Source: Synchiropus splendidus
Lineage: Eukaryota > Chordata > Actinopteri > Syngnathiformes > Callionymidae
NCBI RefSeq assembly: GCF_027744825.2
Contig: NC_071339.1
Coordinates: forward strand, 28,071,501-28,135,500
Direction of reading: 5' to 3'
Length of the DNA: 64,000 nucleotides
A model generated the notes under the pieces. The model had not been told where the DNA came from. It saw nothing but the letters and a program-made list of their open reading frames with translations, and made no database searches. Made by a program: the position numbers and the translations under genes. Within the stretch, counting starts at the first letter, position 1. Each line of letters starts with the position of its first letter. This document shows positions 50,386 through 62,779 of this stretch, piece after piece.

Positions 50386-53300
50386 TCGAAAAACACTTCA
50401 GACAGCTTAGATTTGATGTGCAAGTACGAGAAAGACCCTTTCTGCTATAGTCGGAGGTGAAAATTTCATGTTCTGAAGCTTCCCTGCAAAGTTATTGCAC
50501 AATGCGTAAAACGCGTTTTCAGCCTGAGATAAGGACGATTCCGGAACGCCAAACATAAAAATGTTGATAACTTTGGAAAAACACATCAGACAGCTTAGAT
50601 TTGATGTGCAACTACTAGAAAGACCCTTTCTGCTATATTGGGAGGTGAAAATTTCATGTTCTGAAACTTCCCTGCAAAGTTGTGGGACAATGCAGAAAAT
50701 GATTTTTCATCCAGTTAGAAGGTCGATTCCGGAACGCCAAACATAAAAATGTTGATAACTTTCGAAAAACACTTCAGACAGCTTAGATTTGATGTGCAAC
50801 TACTAGAAATACCCTTTCTGCTCTAGTGGGACGTGAAAATTTCATGTTCTAAAGCTTCCCTGCAAAGTTATGGCACAATGCAGAACACGCGTTTTCAGCC
50901 TGAGAAAAGGTGGGTTCCACAACGCCAAACATAAAAATGTTGATAACTTTGGAAATACACTTCAGACAGCTTAGATTTGATGCGCAACTACTAAAAAGAC
51001 CCTTTCTGCTATATTGTTAGGTCAGAATTTCATGTTCTGAAGCTTCCCTGCAAAGTTATGGGACAATGCAGAAAACGATTTTTCATCCTGAGATAAGGTC
51101 GTTTCCGGAACGCCAAACATAAAAATGTTGATAACTTTCGAAAAACACTTCAGACAGCTTAGATTTGTTGTGTAACTACTAGAAATACCCTTTCTGCTGA
51201 AGTGGGAGGTGAAAATTTCATGTTCTAAAGCTTCCCTGCAAAGTTATGGCACAATGCCGAAAACGCGTTTTCAGCCTGAGATAAGGTCGATTCCGGAACG
51301 CCAAACATAAAAATTTTGATAACTCAGGAAAAACTCTACAGACAGCTTAGATTTGATGTGCAACTACTAGAAATACCCTTTCTGCTGAAGTGGGAGGTGA
51401 AAATTTCATGTTCTAAAGCTTCCCTGCAATGTTATGGCACAATGCAGAAAACGCGTTTTAAGCCTGAGATAAGGTCGATTCCGGAACGCCAAACATAAAA
51501 ATGTTGATAACTCAGGAAAAACTCTACAGACAGCTTAGATTTGATGTGCAACTACCAGAAAGACCCTTTCTGCTATAGTGGGAGGTGAAAATTTCATGTT
51601 CTGAAGCTTTATGCTAAGTTATGGCACAATGCGTAAAACGCGTTTTCAGCCTGAGATAAGGTCGATTCCGGAACGCCAAACATGAAAATGTTGACAACTT
51701 TGGAAAAACACTTCAGACAGCTTAGATTTCACGTGCAACTACTAGAAAGACCCTTTCTGCCATTGTGGGAGGTGAAAATTTCATGTTCTGAAGCTTCACG
51801 GCAAAGTTATGGCACCATGCGTAAAACGCGTTTACAGCCTGAGATAAGGTCGATTCCGGAATGCCAAACATAAAACTGTTGATAATTTTGGAAAAACACT
51901 TCAGACAGCTTAGATTTGATGTGCAACTACTAGAAAGACCCTTTCTGCCATTGTGGGAGGTGAAAAATTAATGTTCTGAAGCTTCCCTGCAAAGTTATGG
52001 CACAATGCGTAAAAAGCGTTTTCAGCCTGAGATAAGGTCGATTCCGGAACGCCAAACATAAAAATGTAGATAACTTTGGAAAAACATTTCAGACAGCTTA
52101 GATTTGATGTGCAACTACAAGACAGAGCCTTTCTGCAATAGTGGGAGGTTACAATTTCATATTTTGAAGTTTCCTGCAAAGTTATGGCACAATGCAGAAA
52201 ACGCGTTTTCAGCCCGAGATAAGGTCGTTTCCGAAACGCCAATCTAAAAAATGTTGATAGCTTTGGAAAAACACTTCAGACAGCTTAGATTTGATGTGCA
52301 ACTACTAGAAAGACCCTATCTGCTATAGTGGGAGGTGAACATTTCATGTTCTGAAGCTTCCCTGAGAAGTTATGGCACAATGCAGAAAACGCGTTTTCAG
52401 CCTGAGATAAGGTGGTTTCCAAAACGCCAAACGTAAAAATGTTGATTACTTTGGAATAACACTTCTGACAGCTTAGATTTAATGTGCAACTACTAGAAAG
52501 ACCCTTTCTGCTATAGTGGGAGGTGAAAATTTCATGTTCTGAAGCTTTATGCAAATTTAAGGCACAATGCGTAAAACACGTTTTCAGCCTGAGATAAGGT
52601 CGATTCCGGAACGCCAAACATTAAAATGTGGATAACTTTGGAAAAACACTTCAGACAGCATAAATTTGATGTACAACTACTAGAAAGACCTTTTCTGCTA
52701 TAGCGCAAGTTTAAAATTTCATGTTCTGAAGCTTCCCTTCAAAGTTATGGCACAATGCAGAAAACGCGTTTTCAGCCTGAGATAAGGTCGATTCCGGTAC
52801 GCCAAACATAAAAATGTTGATAACTTTGGAAAAACACTTCAGACTGCTTAGATTTGATGTGCAACTACTAGAAAGACCCTTTCTGATATAGTGGGTATTG
52901 AAAATTCGATGTTCTGAAGCTTCCCTCCAAAGTTATGGCGTAATGCGTAAAATGCGTTTTCAGTCTGAGATAAGGTCGATTCCGGAACGCCAAACATAAA
53001 CATGTTCATAATTCTGGAAAAACACTTCAGACAGCTTAGATTTGATGTGCAACTACTAGAAAGACCATTTCTGCCATTGTGGGAGGTGAAAATTCGATGT
53101 TCTGAAGCTTCCCTGCAAAGTTATGCCACAATGCAGGAAACGCGTTTTCAGCCTGAGATAAGGTCGATTCCGGAACGCCAAACATAAAAATTTTGATAAC
53201 TCAGGAAAAACTCTACAGACACCTTAGATTTGATGTGCAACTACTAGAAATACCCTTTCTGCTGAAGTGGGAGGTGAAAATTTCATGTTCTAAAGCTTCC

Positions 53301-54142
53301 CTGCAATGTTATGGCACAATGCAGAAATCGCGTTTTAAGCCTGAGATAAGGTCGATTCCGGAACGCCAAACATGAAAATGTTGATAACTCAGGAAAAACT
53401 CTACAGACAGCTTAGATTTGATGTGCAACTACCAGAAAGACCCTTTCTGCTATAGTGGGAGGTGAAAATTTCATGTTCTGAAGCTTTCCTGCAAAGTTAT
53501 GTCACAATGCAGAAAACGCGTTTTCAGCCTCACATAAGGTCAATTCCGGAACGCCAAACATAAAAATGTTCATAACTTCGGAAAAACACTTCAGACAGCT
53601 AGGATTTGATGTACAAGTACTAGAAAGACCCTTTCTGCTATAGTGGGAGGTGAAAATATCATGTTCTGAAGCTTTCCTGCAAAGTTATGGCACAATGGGC
53701 AAAACGCGTTTTCAGCCAGAGACAAGGTCGATTCCGGAACGCCAAACATAAAAAGGTTCATAATTCTGGAAAAACACTTCAGACAGCTTAGATTTGATTT
53801 GCAACTACCAGAGAGACCCGTTATGCTATAGTGGGAGGTGAAAATGTCATGTTCTGAAGCTTCCCTGCAAAGTTATGGCACAATTCAGAAAACGCGTTTT
53901 CAGCCTGAGAAAAGGTCGATTCAGGAACACCAAACATAAAACTGTTGAAAACTTTCGAAAAACACTTCAGACAGCTTAGATTTGATGTGCAACTACTAGA
54001 AAGACCCTTTCTGCTGTAGTGGGAAATGAACATTTCATGATATGAAGCTTCCCTGCAAAGTTATGGCACAATGCAGAAAACGCGTTTTCAGCCTGAGATA
54101 AGGTCGATTCAGGAACACCAAACATAAAAATGTTGAAAACTT
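50386..54142 (+). repeat. 20-monomer tandem duplication, copy 1
   Basis: A 3,757-bp unit (20 x 188 minus 3) directly followed by its copy. Every rare variant I compared is shared at exactly 3,757 bp: AGTTAGAAGGTCG, TATTGTTAGGTCAGAATTTC, GGTTACAATTTCATATTTTG, AAATTTAAGGCACAATGCG, GTTATGCTATAG and CATGATATGAAGC. The left breakpoint lies just after AAAACCTTCG at about 50,385, where the second copy has AAAACTTTCG. I found no difference inside the unit by eye. Very recent, or an assembly effect. Confidence 0.95.
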
Positions 54143-57100
54143 TCGAAAAACACTTCAGACAGCTTAGATTTGATGTGCAAGTACGAGAAAGACCCTTTCT
54201 GCTATAGTCGGAGGTGAAAATTTCATGTTCTGAAGCTTCCCTGCAAAGTTATTGCACAATGCGTAAAACGCGTTTTCAGCCTGAGATAAGGACGATTCCG
54301 GAACGCCAAACATAAAAATGTTGATAACTTTGGAAAAACACATCAGACAGCTTAGATTTGATGTGCAACTACTAGAAAGACCCTTTCTGCTATATTGGGA
54401 GGTGAAAATTTCATGTTCTGAAACTTCCCTGCAAAGTTGTGGGACAATGCAGAAAATGATTTTTCATCCAGTTAGAAGGTCGATTCCGGAACGCCAAACA
54501 TAAAAATGTTGATAACTTTCGAAAAACACTTCAGACAGCTTAGATTTGATGTGCAACTACTAGAAATACCCTTTCTGCTCTAGTGGGACGTGAAAATTTC
54601 ATGTTCTAAAGCTTCCCTGCAAAGTTATGGCACAATGCAGAACACGCGTTTTCAGCCTGAGAAAAGGTGGGTTCCACAACGCCAAACATAAAAATGTTGA
54701 TAACTTTGGAAATACACTTCAGACAGCTTAGATTTGATGCGCAACTACTAAAAAGACCCTTTCTGCTATATTGTTAGGTCAGAATTTCATGTTCTGAAGC
54801 TTCCCTGCAAAGTTATGGGACAATGCAGAAAACGATTTTTCATCCTGAGATAAGGTCGTTTCCGGAACGCCAAACATAAAAATGTTGATAACTTTCGAAA
54901 AACACTTCAGACAGCTTAGATTTGTTGTGTAACTACTAGAAATACCCTTTCTGCTGAAGTGGGAGGTGAAAATTTCATGTTCTAAAGCTTCCCTGCAAAG
55001 TTATGGCACAATGCCGAAAACGCGTTTTCAGCCTGAGATAAGGTCGATTCCGGAACGCCAAACATAAAAATTTTGATAACTCAGGAAAAACTCTACAGAC
55101 AGCTTAGATTTGATGTGCAACTACTAGAAATACCCTTTCTGCTGAAGTGGGAGGTGAAAATTTCATGTTCTAAAGCTTCCCTGCAATGTTATGGCACAAT
55201 GCAGAAAACGCGTTTTAAGCCTGAGATAAGGTCGATTCCGGAACGCCAAACATAAAAATGTTGATAACTCAGGAAAAACTCTACAGACAGCTTAGATTTG
55301 ATGTGCAACTACCAGAAAGACCCTTTCTGCTATAGTGGGAGGTGAAAATTTCATGTTCTGAAGCTTTATGCTAAGTTATGGCACAATGCGTAAAACGCGT
55401 TTTCAGCCTGAGATAAGGTCGATTCCGGAACGCCAAACATGAAAATGTTGACAACTTTGGAAAAACACTTCAGACAGCTTAGATTTCACGTGCAACTACT
55501 AGAAAGACCCTTTCTGCCATTGTGGGAGGTGAAAATTTCATGTTCTGAAGCTTCACGGCAAAGTTATGGCACCATGCGTAAAACGCGTTTACAGCCTGAG
55601 ATAAGGTCGATTCCGGAATGCCAAACATAAAACTGTTGATAATTTTGGAAAAACACTTCAGACAGCTTAGATTTGATGTGCAACTACTAGAAAGACCCTT
55701 TCTGCCATTGTGGGAGGTGAAAAATTAATGTTCTGAAGCTTCCCTGCAAAGTTATGGCACAATGCGTAAAAAGCGTTTTCAGCCTGAGATAAGGTCGATT
55801 CCGGAACGCCAAACATAAAAATGTAGATAACTTTGGAAAAACATTTCAGACAGCTTAGATTTGATGTGCAACTACAAGACAGAGCCTTTCTGCAATAGTG
55901 GGAGGTTACAATTTCATATTTTGAAGTTTCCTGCAAAGTTATGGCACAATGCAGAAAACGCGTTTTCAGCCCGAGATAAGGTCGTTTCCGAAACGCCAAT
56001 CTAAAAAATGTTGATAGCTTTGGAAAAACACTTCAGACAGCTTAGATTTGATGTGCAACTACTAGAAAGACCCTATCTGCTATAGTGGGAGGTGAACATT
56101 TCATGTTCTGAAGCTTCCCTGAGAAGTTATGGCACAATGCAGAAAACGCGTTTTCAGCCTGAGATAAGGTGGTTTCCAAAACGCCAAACGTAAAAATGTT
56201 GATTACTTTGGAATAACACTTCTGACAGCTTAGATTTAATGTGCAACTACTAGAAAGACCCTTTCTGCTATAGTGGGAGGTGAAAATTTCATGTTCTGAA
56301 GCTTTATGCAAATTTAAGGCACAATGCGTAAAACACGTTTTCAGCCTGAGATAAGGTCGATTCCGGAACGCCAAACATTAAAATGTGGATAACTTTGGAA
56401 AAACACTTCAGACAGCATAAATTTGATGTACAACTACTAGAAAGACCTTTTCTGCTATAGCGCAAGTTTAAAATTTCATGTTCTGAAGCTTCCCTTCAAA
56501 GTTATGGCACAATGCAGAAAACGCGTTTTCAGCCTGAGATAAGGTCGATTCCGGTACGCCAAACATAAAAATGTTGATAACTTTGGAAAAACACTTCAGA
56601 CTGCTTAGATTTGATGTGCAACTACTAGAAAGACCCTTTCTGATATAGTGGGTATTGAAAATTCGATGTTCTGAAGCTTCCCTCCAAAGTTATGGCGTAA
56701 TGCGTAAAATGCGTTTTCAGTCTGAGATAAGGTCGATTCCGGAACGCCAAACATAAACATGTTCATAATTCTGGAAAAACACTTCAGACAGCTTAGATTT
56801 GATGTGCAACTACTAGAAAGACCATTTCTGCCATTGTGGGAGGTGAAAATTCGATGTTCTGAAGCTTCCCTGCAAAGTTATGCCACAATGCAGGAAACGC
56901 GTTTTCAGCCTGAGATAAGGTCGATTCCGGAACGCCAAACATAAAAATTTTGATAACTCAGGAAAAACTCTACAGACACCTTAGATTTGATGTGCAACTA
57001 CTAGAAATACCCTTTCTGCTGAAGTGGGAGGTGAAAATTTCATGTTCTAAAGCTTCCCTGCAATGTTATGGCACAATGCAGAAATCGCGTTTTAAGCCTG

Positions 57101-57899
57101 AGATAAGGTCGATTCCGGAACGCCAAACATGAAAATGTTGATAACTCAGGAAAAACTCTACAGACAGCTTAGATTTGATGTGCAACTACCAGAAAGACCC
57201 TTTCTGCTATAGTGGGAGGTGAAAATTTCATGTTCTGAAGCTTTCCTGCAAAGTTATGTCACAATGCAGAAAACGCGTTTTCAGCCTCACATAAGGTCAA
57301 TTCCGGAACGCCAAACATAAAAATGTTCATAACTTCGGAAAAACACTTCAGACAGCTAGGATTTGATGTACAAGTACTAGAAAGACCCTTTCTGCTATAG
57401 TGGGAGGTGAAAATATCATGTTCTGAAGCTTTCCTGCAAAGTTATGGCACAATGGGCAAAACGCGTTTTCAGCCAGAGACAAGGTCGATTCCGGAACGCC
57501 AAACATAAAAAGGTTCATAATTCTGGAAAAACACTTCAGACAGCTTAGATTTGATTTGCAACTACCAGAGAGACCCGTTATGCTATAGTGGGAGGTGAAA
57601 ATGTCATGTTCTGAAGCTTCCCTGCAAAGTTATGGCACAATTCAGAAAACGCGTTTTCAGCCTGAGAAAAGGTCGATTCAGGAACACCAAACATAAAACT
57701 GTTGAAAACTTTCGAAAAACACTTCAGACAGCTTAGATTTGATGTGCAACTACTAGAAAGACCCTTTCTGCTGTAGTGGGAAATGAACATTTCATGATAT
57801 GAAGCTTCCCTGCAAAGTTATGGCACAATGCAGAAAACGCGTTTTCAGCCTGAGATAAGGTCGATTCAGGAACACCAAACATAAAAATGTTGAAAACTT
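54143..57899 (+). repeat. 20-monomer tandem duplication, copy 2
   Basis: Exact-looking copy of 50,386-54,142. Similarity to the start of the unit carries on to about 57,932 and stops at GCAACTACGAG against GCAAGTACGAG. The junction at about 54,143 is in perfect monomer register within an AAAACTTTCGAAAAACAC stretch, as expected of unequal homologous exchange. Confidence 0.95.
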
Positions 57900-57974
57900 T
57901 CGAAAAACACTTCAGACAGCTTAGATTTGATGTGCAACTACGAGAGAGACCCTTTCTGCCATAGTGGGAGGTGA

Positions 57975-59390
57975 AAATTTCATGTTCTGAAGATTCCCTG
58001 CAAAGTTATGGCAGAATGCGTAAATCGTGTTTTCAGCCTGAGATAAGGTCGATTCCTGAACGCCAAACATAAAAATGTTGAAAACTTTGGAAAAACACTT
58101 CAGACAGCTTAGATTTGATGTGCAACTACTAGAAAGACCCTTTCTGCTATAGTGGGAGGTGAAAATTTCATGTTCTGACGCTATACTGCAAAGTTATGGC
58201 ACAATGCAGAAAATGCGTTTTCAGCCTGAGATAAGGTCGCTTCCGGAATGCCAAACATAAAAATGTTGATAACTTTGGAAAAACACTTCAGACAGCTTAG
58301 ATTTGATGTGCAACTACTAGAAAGACCCATTCTGCTATAGTGGGAGTTGAAAATTTCATGTTCAGAAGCTTCCCTGCAAAGTTATGGCACATTGCAGAAA
58401 ACGCGTTTTCTGCCTGAAATAAGTTAGATTCAGGAACGCCAAACACAAAAATGTTGAAAACTTTCAAAAAACACTTCAGACAGTTTAGATTTGAAGTGCA
58501 AGTACGAGAAAGACCCTTTCTGCTATAATGGGAATTGAAAATTTCATGTTCTGAAGCTTTCCTCCAAAGTTATGGCACAATGCAGAAAACGCGCTCACAG
58601 CCTGAGATAAGGTGGGTTCCGTAACGCCAAACATAAAAATGTTGATAACTTTGGAAAAACACTTCAGACAGCTAAGAGTTGATGTGTAAATACTAGAAAG
58701 ACCCTTTCTGCTATAGTGGGAGGTGAAAACTTCATGTTCTGAAGCTTCCCTGCAAAGCTATGACACAATTCCGAAAACGCGTTTTCAGCCAGAGATAAGG
58801 TCGATTCCGGAACGAAAAACATAAAAATCTTGATAACTTCGGAAAAACACATCAGACAGCTTAGATTTCATTTGCAACTACGACAAAGACCCTTTCTGCT
58901 ATAGTGGTTTGTGAAAATTCGATGTTCGGACGCTTCCCGGCAAAGTTATGGAACAGTGCGTTAAACGCATTTTCAGCCTGAGATAAGGTCGATTCCGGAA
59001 CGCCAAACATAAAAATGTTGTTAGCTTTGGAATAACACGTCAGACAGCTTAGATTTGACTTGCAACTACTAGAAAGACCCTTTCTGCTATAGTGGGAGGT
59101 GAAAATTTCATGTTCTGAAGCTTCCCTGCAAAGTTATGGCACAATGCAGAAAACGCGTTTTCAGCCTGAGATTAGGTCGATTCCGGAACGCCAAACATAA
59201 AAATGTTGATAACTTTCGAAAAACACTTCAGACAGCTTAGATTTGAAGTGTAACTACTAGAAAGACCCTTTCTGCTATAGTGGGAGGTGAAAATTTCATC
59301 TTCTGATGCTTCCCTGCAAAGTTATGGCACAATGCAGAAAACGCATTTTCAGCCTGATATAAGGTGGGTTCAGGAAGGAGAAACATCAAA
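57975..59390 (+). repeat. 19-monomer-offset repeat, copy 1
   Basis: This matches 61,547-62,962 at exactly 3,572 bp (19 x 188). Markers are GGCAGAATGCGTAAATCGTG, GACGCTATACTGC, GGCACATTGCAG, AACGCGCTCACAGCC, CAATTCCGAAAACG, CTATAGTGGTTTGTG, TTCGGACGCTTCCCGG and CAGGAAGGAGAAACATCAAA. Roughly one difference per 100 bases by eye. Confidence 0.9.
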
Positions 59391-60570
59391 ATGTTGATAA
59401 CTTTGGAAAACCACTTCAGACAGCTTAGATTTGATGTGCAACTACTAGAAAGACAATTTCTGCTATAGTGGTAGGTGAAACTTTCGAGTTCTGAAGCTTT
59501 CCTTCAAAGTTATGCCACAATGCAGGAAACGCGTTTTCAGCCTGAGAGAAGGTCGATTCCGGAACGCCAAACATAAAAATATTGATAACTTTGGAAAAAC
59601 TCTTTAGACAGCTTAAATTTGATGTGCAACTACTAGAAAGAGCCTTTCTGCTATAGTGGGAGTTGAAAATTTCATGTTCTGAAGCTTTCCTGCAAAGTTA
59701 TGGCACAATGCAGAAAACGCGTTTTCAGCCTGAGATAAGGTCAATTCCGGAACGCCAAACATAAAAATGTTAATAACTTCGGGAAAACACTTCAGACAGC
59801 TTAGATTTGATGTGCAAGTACTAGAAAGACCATTTCTGCTATAGTGGGAGGTGAAAATTTCATGTTCTGAAGCTTTCCTGCAAAGTTATGGCACAATGCG
59901 TAAAACGCGTTTTCAGCCTGAGATAAGGTTGATTCCGGAACGCCAAACATAAAAATGTTGATAACTTTGGAAAAACACTTCAAACAGCTTAGATTTGATG
60001 TGCAACTACTAGAAAGACCCTTTCTGATATAGTGGGTGGTAAATATTCGATGATCTGAAGCTTCGCACGAAAGTTATGGCACAATGCGTAAAACGCGTTT
60101 TCAGCCTGTGATAAGGTCGATTCCGGAACGCCAAACATAAAAATGTTCATAATTCTGGAAAAACACTTCAGACAGCTTAGATTTGATGTGCAACTACTAG
60201 ACAGACCATTTCTGCCATTGTGGGAGGTGAAAATTCGATGTTCTGAAGCTTCCCTGCTAAGTTATGCGACAATGCAGGAAACGCGTTTTCAGCCTGAGAT
60301 AAGGTCGATTCCGGAACGCCAAACATAAAAATGTTGATAACTTTGGAAAAACACTTCGTACTGCTTAGATTTGATGTGCAACTACTAGAAAGACCCTTTC
60401 TGCTATAGTGGGAGGTTAAAATTTCATGTTCTGAAGCTTCCCTGCAAAGTTATGTCACAATGCAGAAAACGCGTTTTCAGCATCACATAAGGTCAATTCC
60501 GGAACGCCAAACATAAAAATGTTCATAACTTCGGAAAAACACTTCAGACAGCTAGGATTTGATGTACAAG
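59391..60570 (+). repeat. Array segment between duplications
   Basis: About six monomers. From about 60,440 the units repeat the CTCACATAAGG-type/GTACAAGTACTAG series of 53,490 and 57,247. Only satellite is seen. Confidence 0.75.
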
Positions 60571-60946
60571 TACTAGAAAGACCCTTTCTGCTATAGTGTG
60601 AGGTGAAAATATCATGTTCTGAAGCTTTCCTGCAAAGTTATGGCACAATGCGCAAAACGCGTTTTCAGCCAGAGATAAGGTCGATTCCGGAACGCCAAAC
60701 ATAAAAAGGTTCATAATTCTGGAAAAACACTTCAGACAGCTTAGATTTGATTTGCAACTAACAGAGAGACCGGTTATGCTATAGTGGGAGGTGAAAATGT
60801 CATGTTCTGTAGCTTCCCTGCAAAGTTATGGCACAATTCAGAAAACGCGTTTTCAGCCTGAGAAAAGGTCGATTCAGGAACACCAAACATAAAACTGTTG
60901 AAAACTTTCGAAAAACACTTCAGACAGCTTAGATTTTATGTGCAAC
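60571..60946 (+). repeat. Second dimer duplication, copy 1
   Basis: A 376-bp dimer repeated at once. Markers are CTATAGTGTGAGGTG, AAAATATCATG, TTTTCAGCCAGAG, AAAAAGGTTCATAATTCTGG, CTAACAGAGAGACCGG and GTTATGCTATAG. The dimer is related to units at 53.65 and 57.41 kb. Confidence 0.88.
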
Positions 60947-61322
60947 TACTAGAAAGACCCTTTCTGCTATAGTGTGAGGTGAAAATATCATGTTCTGAAG
61001 CTTTCCTGCAAAGTTATGGCACAATGCGCAAAACACGTTTTCAGCCAGAGATAAGGTCGATTCCGGAACGCCAAACATAAAAAGGTTCATAATTCTGGAA
61101 AAACACTTCAGACAGCTTAGATTTGATTTGCAACTAACAGAGAGACCGGTTATGCTATAGTGGGAGGTGAAAATGTCATGTTCTGTAGCTTCCCTGCAAA
61201 GTTATGGCACAATGCAGAAAACGCGTTTTCAGCCTGAGATAAGGTCGATTCAGGAACACCAAACATAAAAATGTTGAAAACTTTCGAAAAACACTTCAGA
61301 CTGCTTAGATTTGATTTGCAAC
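60947..61322 (+). repeat. Second dimer duplication, copy 2
   Basis: Partner of 60,571-60,946. Its second half differs at several sites (GCACAATGCAG for GCACAATTCAG, AAAAATG for AAAACTG), so the last portion may have a different source. Confidence 0.82.
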
Positions 61323-62642
61323 TACGAGAAAGACCCTTTCTGCTATAGTGGGAGGTGAAATTTTCATGTTCTGAAGCTTCGCTGCAAAGTTCTGGCACAA
61401 TGCGTAAAACTCGTTTTCAGCCTGAGATGAGGTTGATTTCAGAACGACAAACATAAAAATGTTGCCAACTTTGGAAAAACACTTCAGACAGCTTAGATTT
61501 GATGTGCAACTACTAGAAGGACCATTTCTGCTATAGTGGGAGGTGTAAATTTCATGTTCTGAAGATTCCCTGCAAAGTTATGGCAGAATGCGTAAATCGT
61601 GTTTTCAGCCTGAGATAAGGTCGATTCCTGAACGCCAAACATAAAAATGTTGATAACTTTGGAAAAACACTTCAGACAGCTTAGATTTGATGTGCAACTA
61701 CTAGAAAGACCCTTTCTGCTATAGTGGGAGGTGAAAATTTCATGTTCTGACGCTATACTGCAAAGTTATGGCACAATGCAGAAAATGCGTTTTCAGCCTG
61801 AGATAAGGTCGATTCCGGAATGCCAAACGTAAAAATGTTGATAACTTTGGAAAAACACTTCAGACAGCTTAGATTTGATGTGCAACTACTAGAAAGACCC
61901 ATTCTGCTATAGTGGGAGTTGAAAATTTCATGTTCAGAAGCTTCCCTACAAAGTTATGGCACATTGCAGAAAACGCGTTTTCAGCCTGAAATAAGTTAGA
62001 TTCCGGAACGCCAAACACAAAAATGTTGAAAACTTTCAAAAAACACTTCAGACAGTTTAGATCTGAAGTGCAAGTACGAGAAAGACCCTTTCTGCTATAA
62101 TGGGAATTGAAAATTTCATGTTCTGAAGCTTTCCTCCAAAGTTATGGCACAATGCAGAAAACGCGCTCACAGCCTGAGATAAGGTGGGTTCCGTAACGCC
62201 AAACATAAAAATGTTGATAACTTTGGAAAAACACTTCAGACAGCTAAGATTTGATGTGTAAATACTAGAAAGACCCTTTCTGCTATAGTGGGAGGTGAAA
62301 ACTTCATGTTCTGAAGCTTCCCTGCAAAGCTATGACACAATTCCGAAAACGCGTTTTCAGCCTGAGATAAGGTCGATTCCGGAACGAAAAACATAAAAAT
62401 GTTGATAACTTCGGAAAAACACATCAGACAGCTTAGATTTCATTTGCAACTACGAGAAAGACCCTTTCTGCTATAGTGGTTTGTGAAAATTCGATGTTCG
62501 GACGCTTCCCGGCAAAGTTATGGAACAGTGCGTTAAACGCATTTTCAGCCTGAGATAAGGTCGATTCCGGAACGCCAAACATAAAAATGTTGTTAACTTT
62601 GGAAAAACACGTCAGACAGCTTATATTTGACTTGCAACTACT

Positions 62643-62657
62643 AGAAAGACCCTTTCT
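62643..62657. other. Hairpin dyad AGAAAG-acc-CTTTCT
   Basis: Six-base arms AGAAAG (62,643-62,648) and CTTTCT (62,652-62,657) are perfect reverse complements around a 3-base loop. The same 15 bases recur in most monomers. Common variants (GACCAT, GATACC, GAGCC) weaken one arm. Short dyads of this kind are known to be common in centromeric satellites; any structural role here is inference. Confidence 0.85.
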
Positions 62658-62688
62658 GCTATAGTGGGAGGTGAAAATTTCATGTTCT

Positions 62689-62696
62689 GAAGCTTC
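62689..62696. other. Palindrome GAAGCTTC (HindIII site)
   Basis: This 8-base perfect palindrome contains AAGCTT. It recurs about once per monomer, so HindIII digestion should give a 188-bp ladder. Frequent variants that lose the site are GAAGATTC, GAAGTCTC, GAAGTTTC and GAAGCGTC. Confidence 0.9.
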
Positions 62697-62720
62697 CCTG
62701 CAAAGTTATGGCACAATGCA

Positions 62721-62734
62721 GAAAACGCGTTTTC
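62721..62734. other. 14-bp palindrome around ACGCGT (MluI site)
   Basis: GAAAACGCGTTTTC is a perfect 14-base palindrome, extendable to 18 bases with one mismatched pair. It is the largest symmetric element of the monomer and holds two CpG dinucleotides. Its commonest variants, AACACG, AACGCA, AATGCG and AACGTG, are single C-to-T or G-to-A changes at those CpGs. Confidence 0.9.
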
Positions 62735-62752
62735 AGCCTGAGATAAGGTCGA

Positions 62753-62760
62753 TTCCGGAA
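62753..62760. other. Palindrome TTCCGGAA
   Basis: This 8-base palindrome with a central CpG (BspEI core TCCGGA) is present in most monomers. The recurrent alternatives TTCTGGAA and TTCCAGAA are exactly the two CpG transition products. The ACGCC that follows also varies to ATGCC and ACACC. Confidence 0.9.
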
Positions 62761-62765
62761 CGCCA

Positions 62766-62779
62766 AACATAAAAATGTT
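62766..62779. other. AT-rich hairpin AACAT-aaaa-ATGTT
   Basis: Five-base arms AACAT (62,766-62,770) and ATGTT (62,775-62,779) flank a 4-A loop. It occurs in most monomers. Some copies alter one arm or loop (ATAAAAGTGTT, ATAAAACTGTT, ATTAAAATGTG, ATAAAAAAGTT), and these variants are useful block markers. Confidence 0.85.

Noticed and set aside
62747..62756. Pol III B-box-like GGTCGATTCC
   Set aside because: One base short of the consensus GGTTCGANTCC. No A box at proper spacing and no tRNA fold was seen, so neither a tRNA gene nor a tRNA-derived element is supported.
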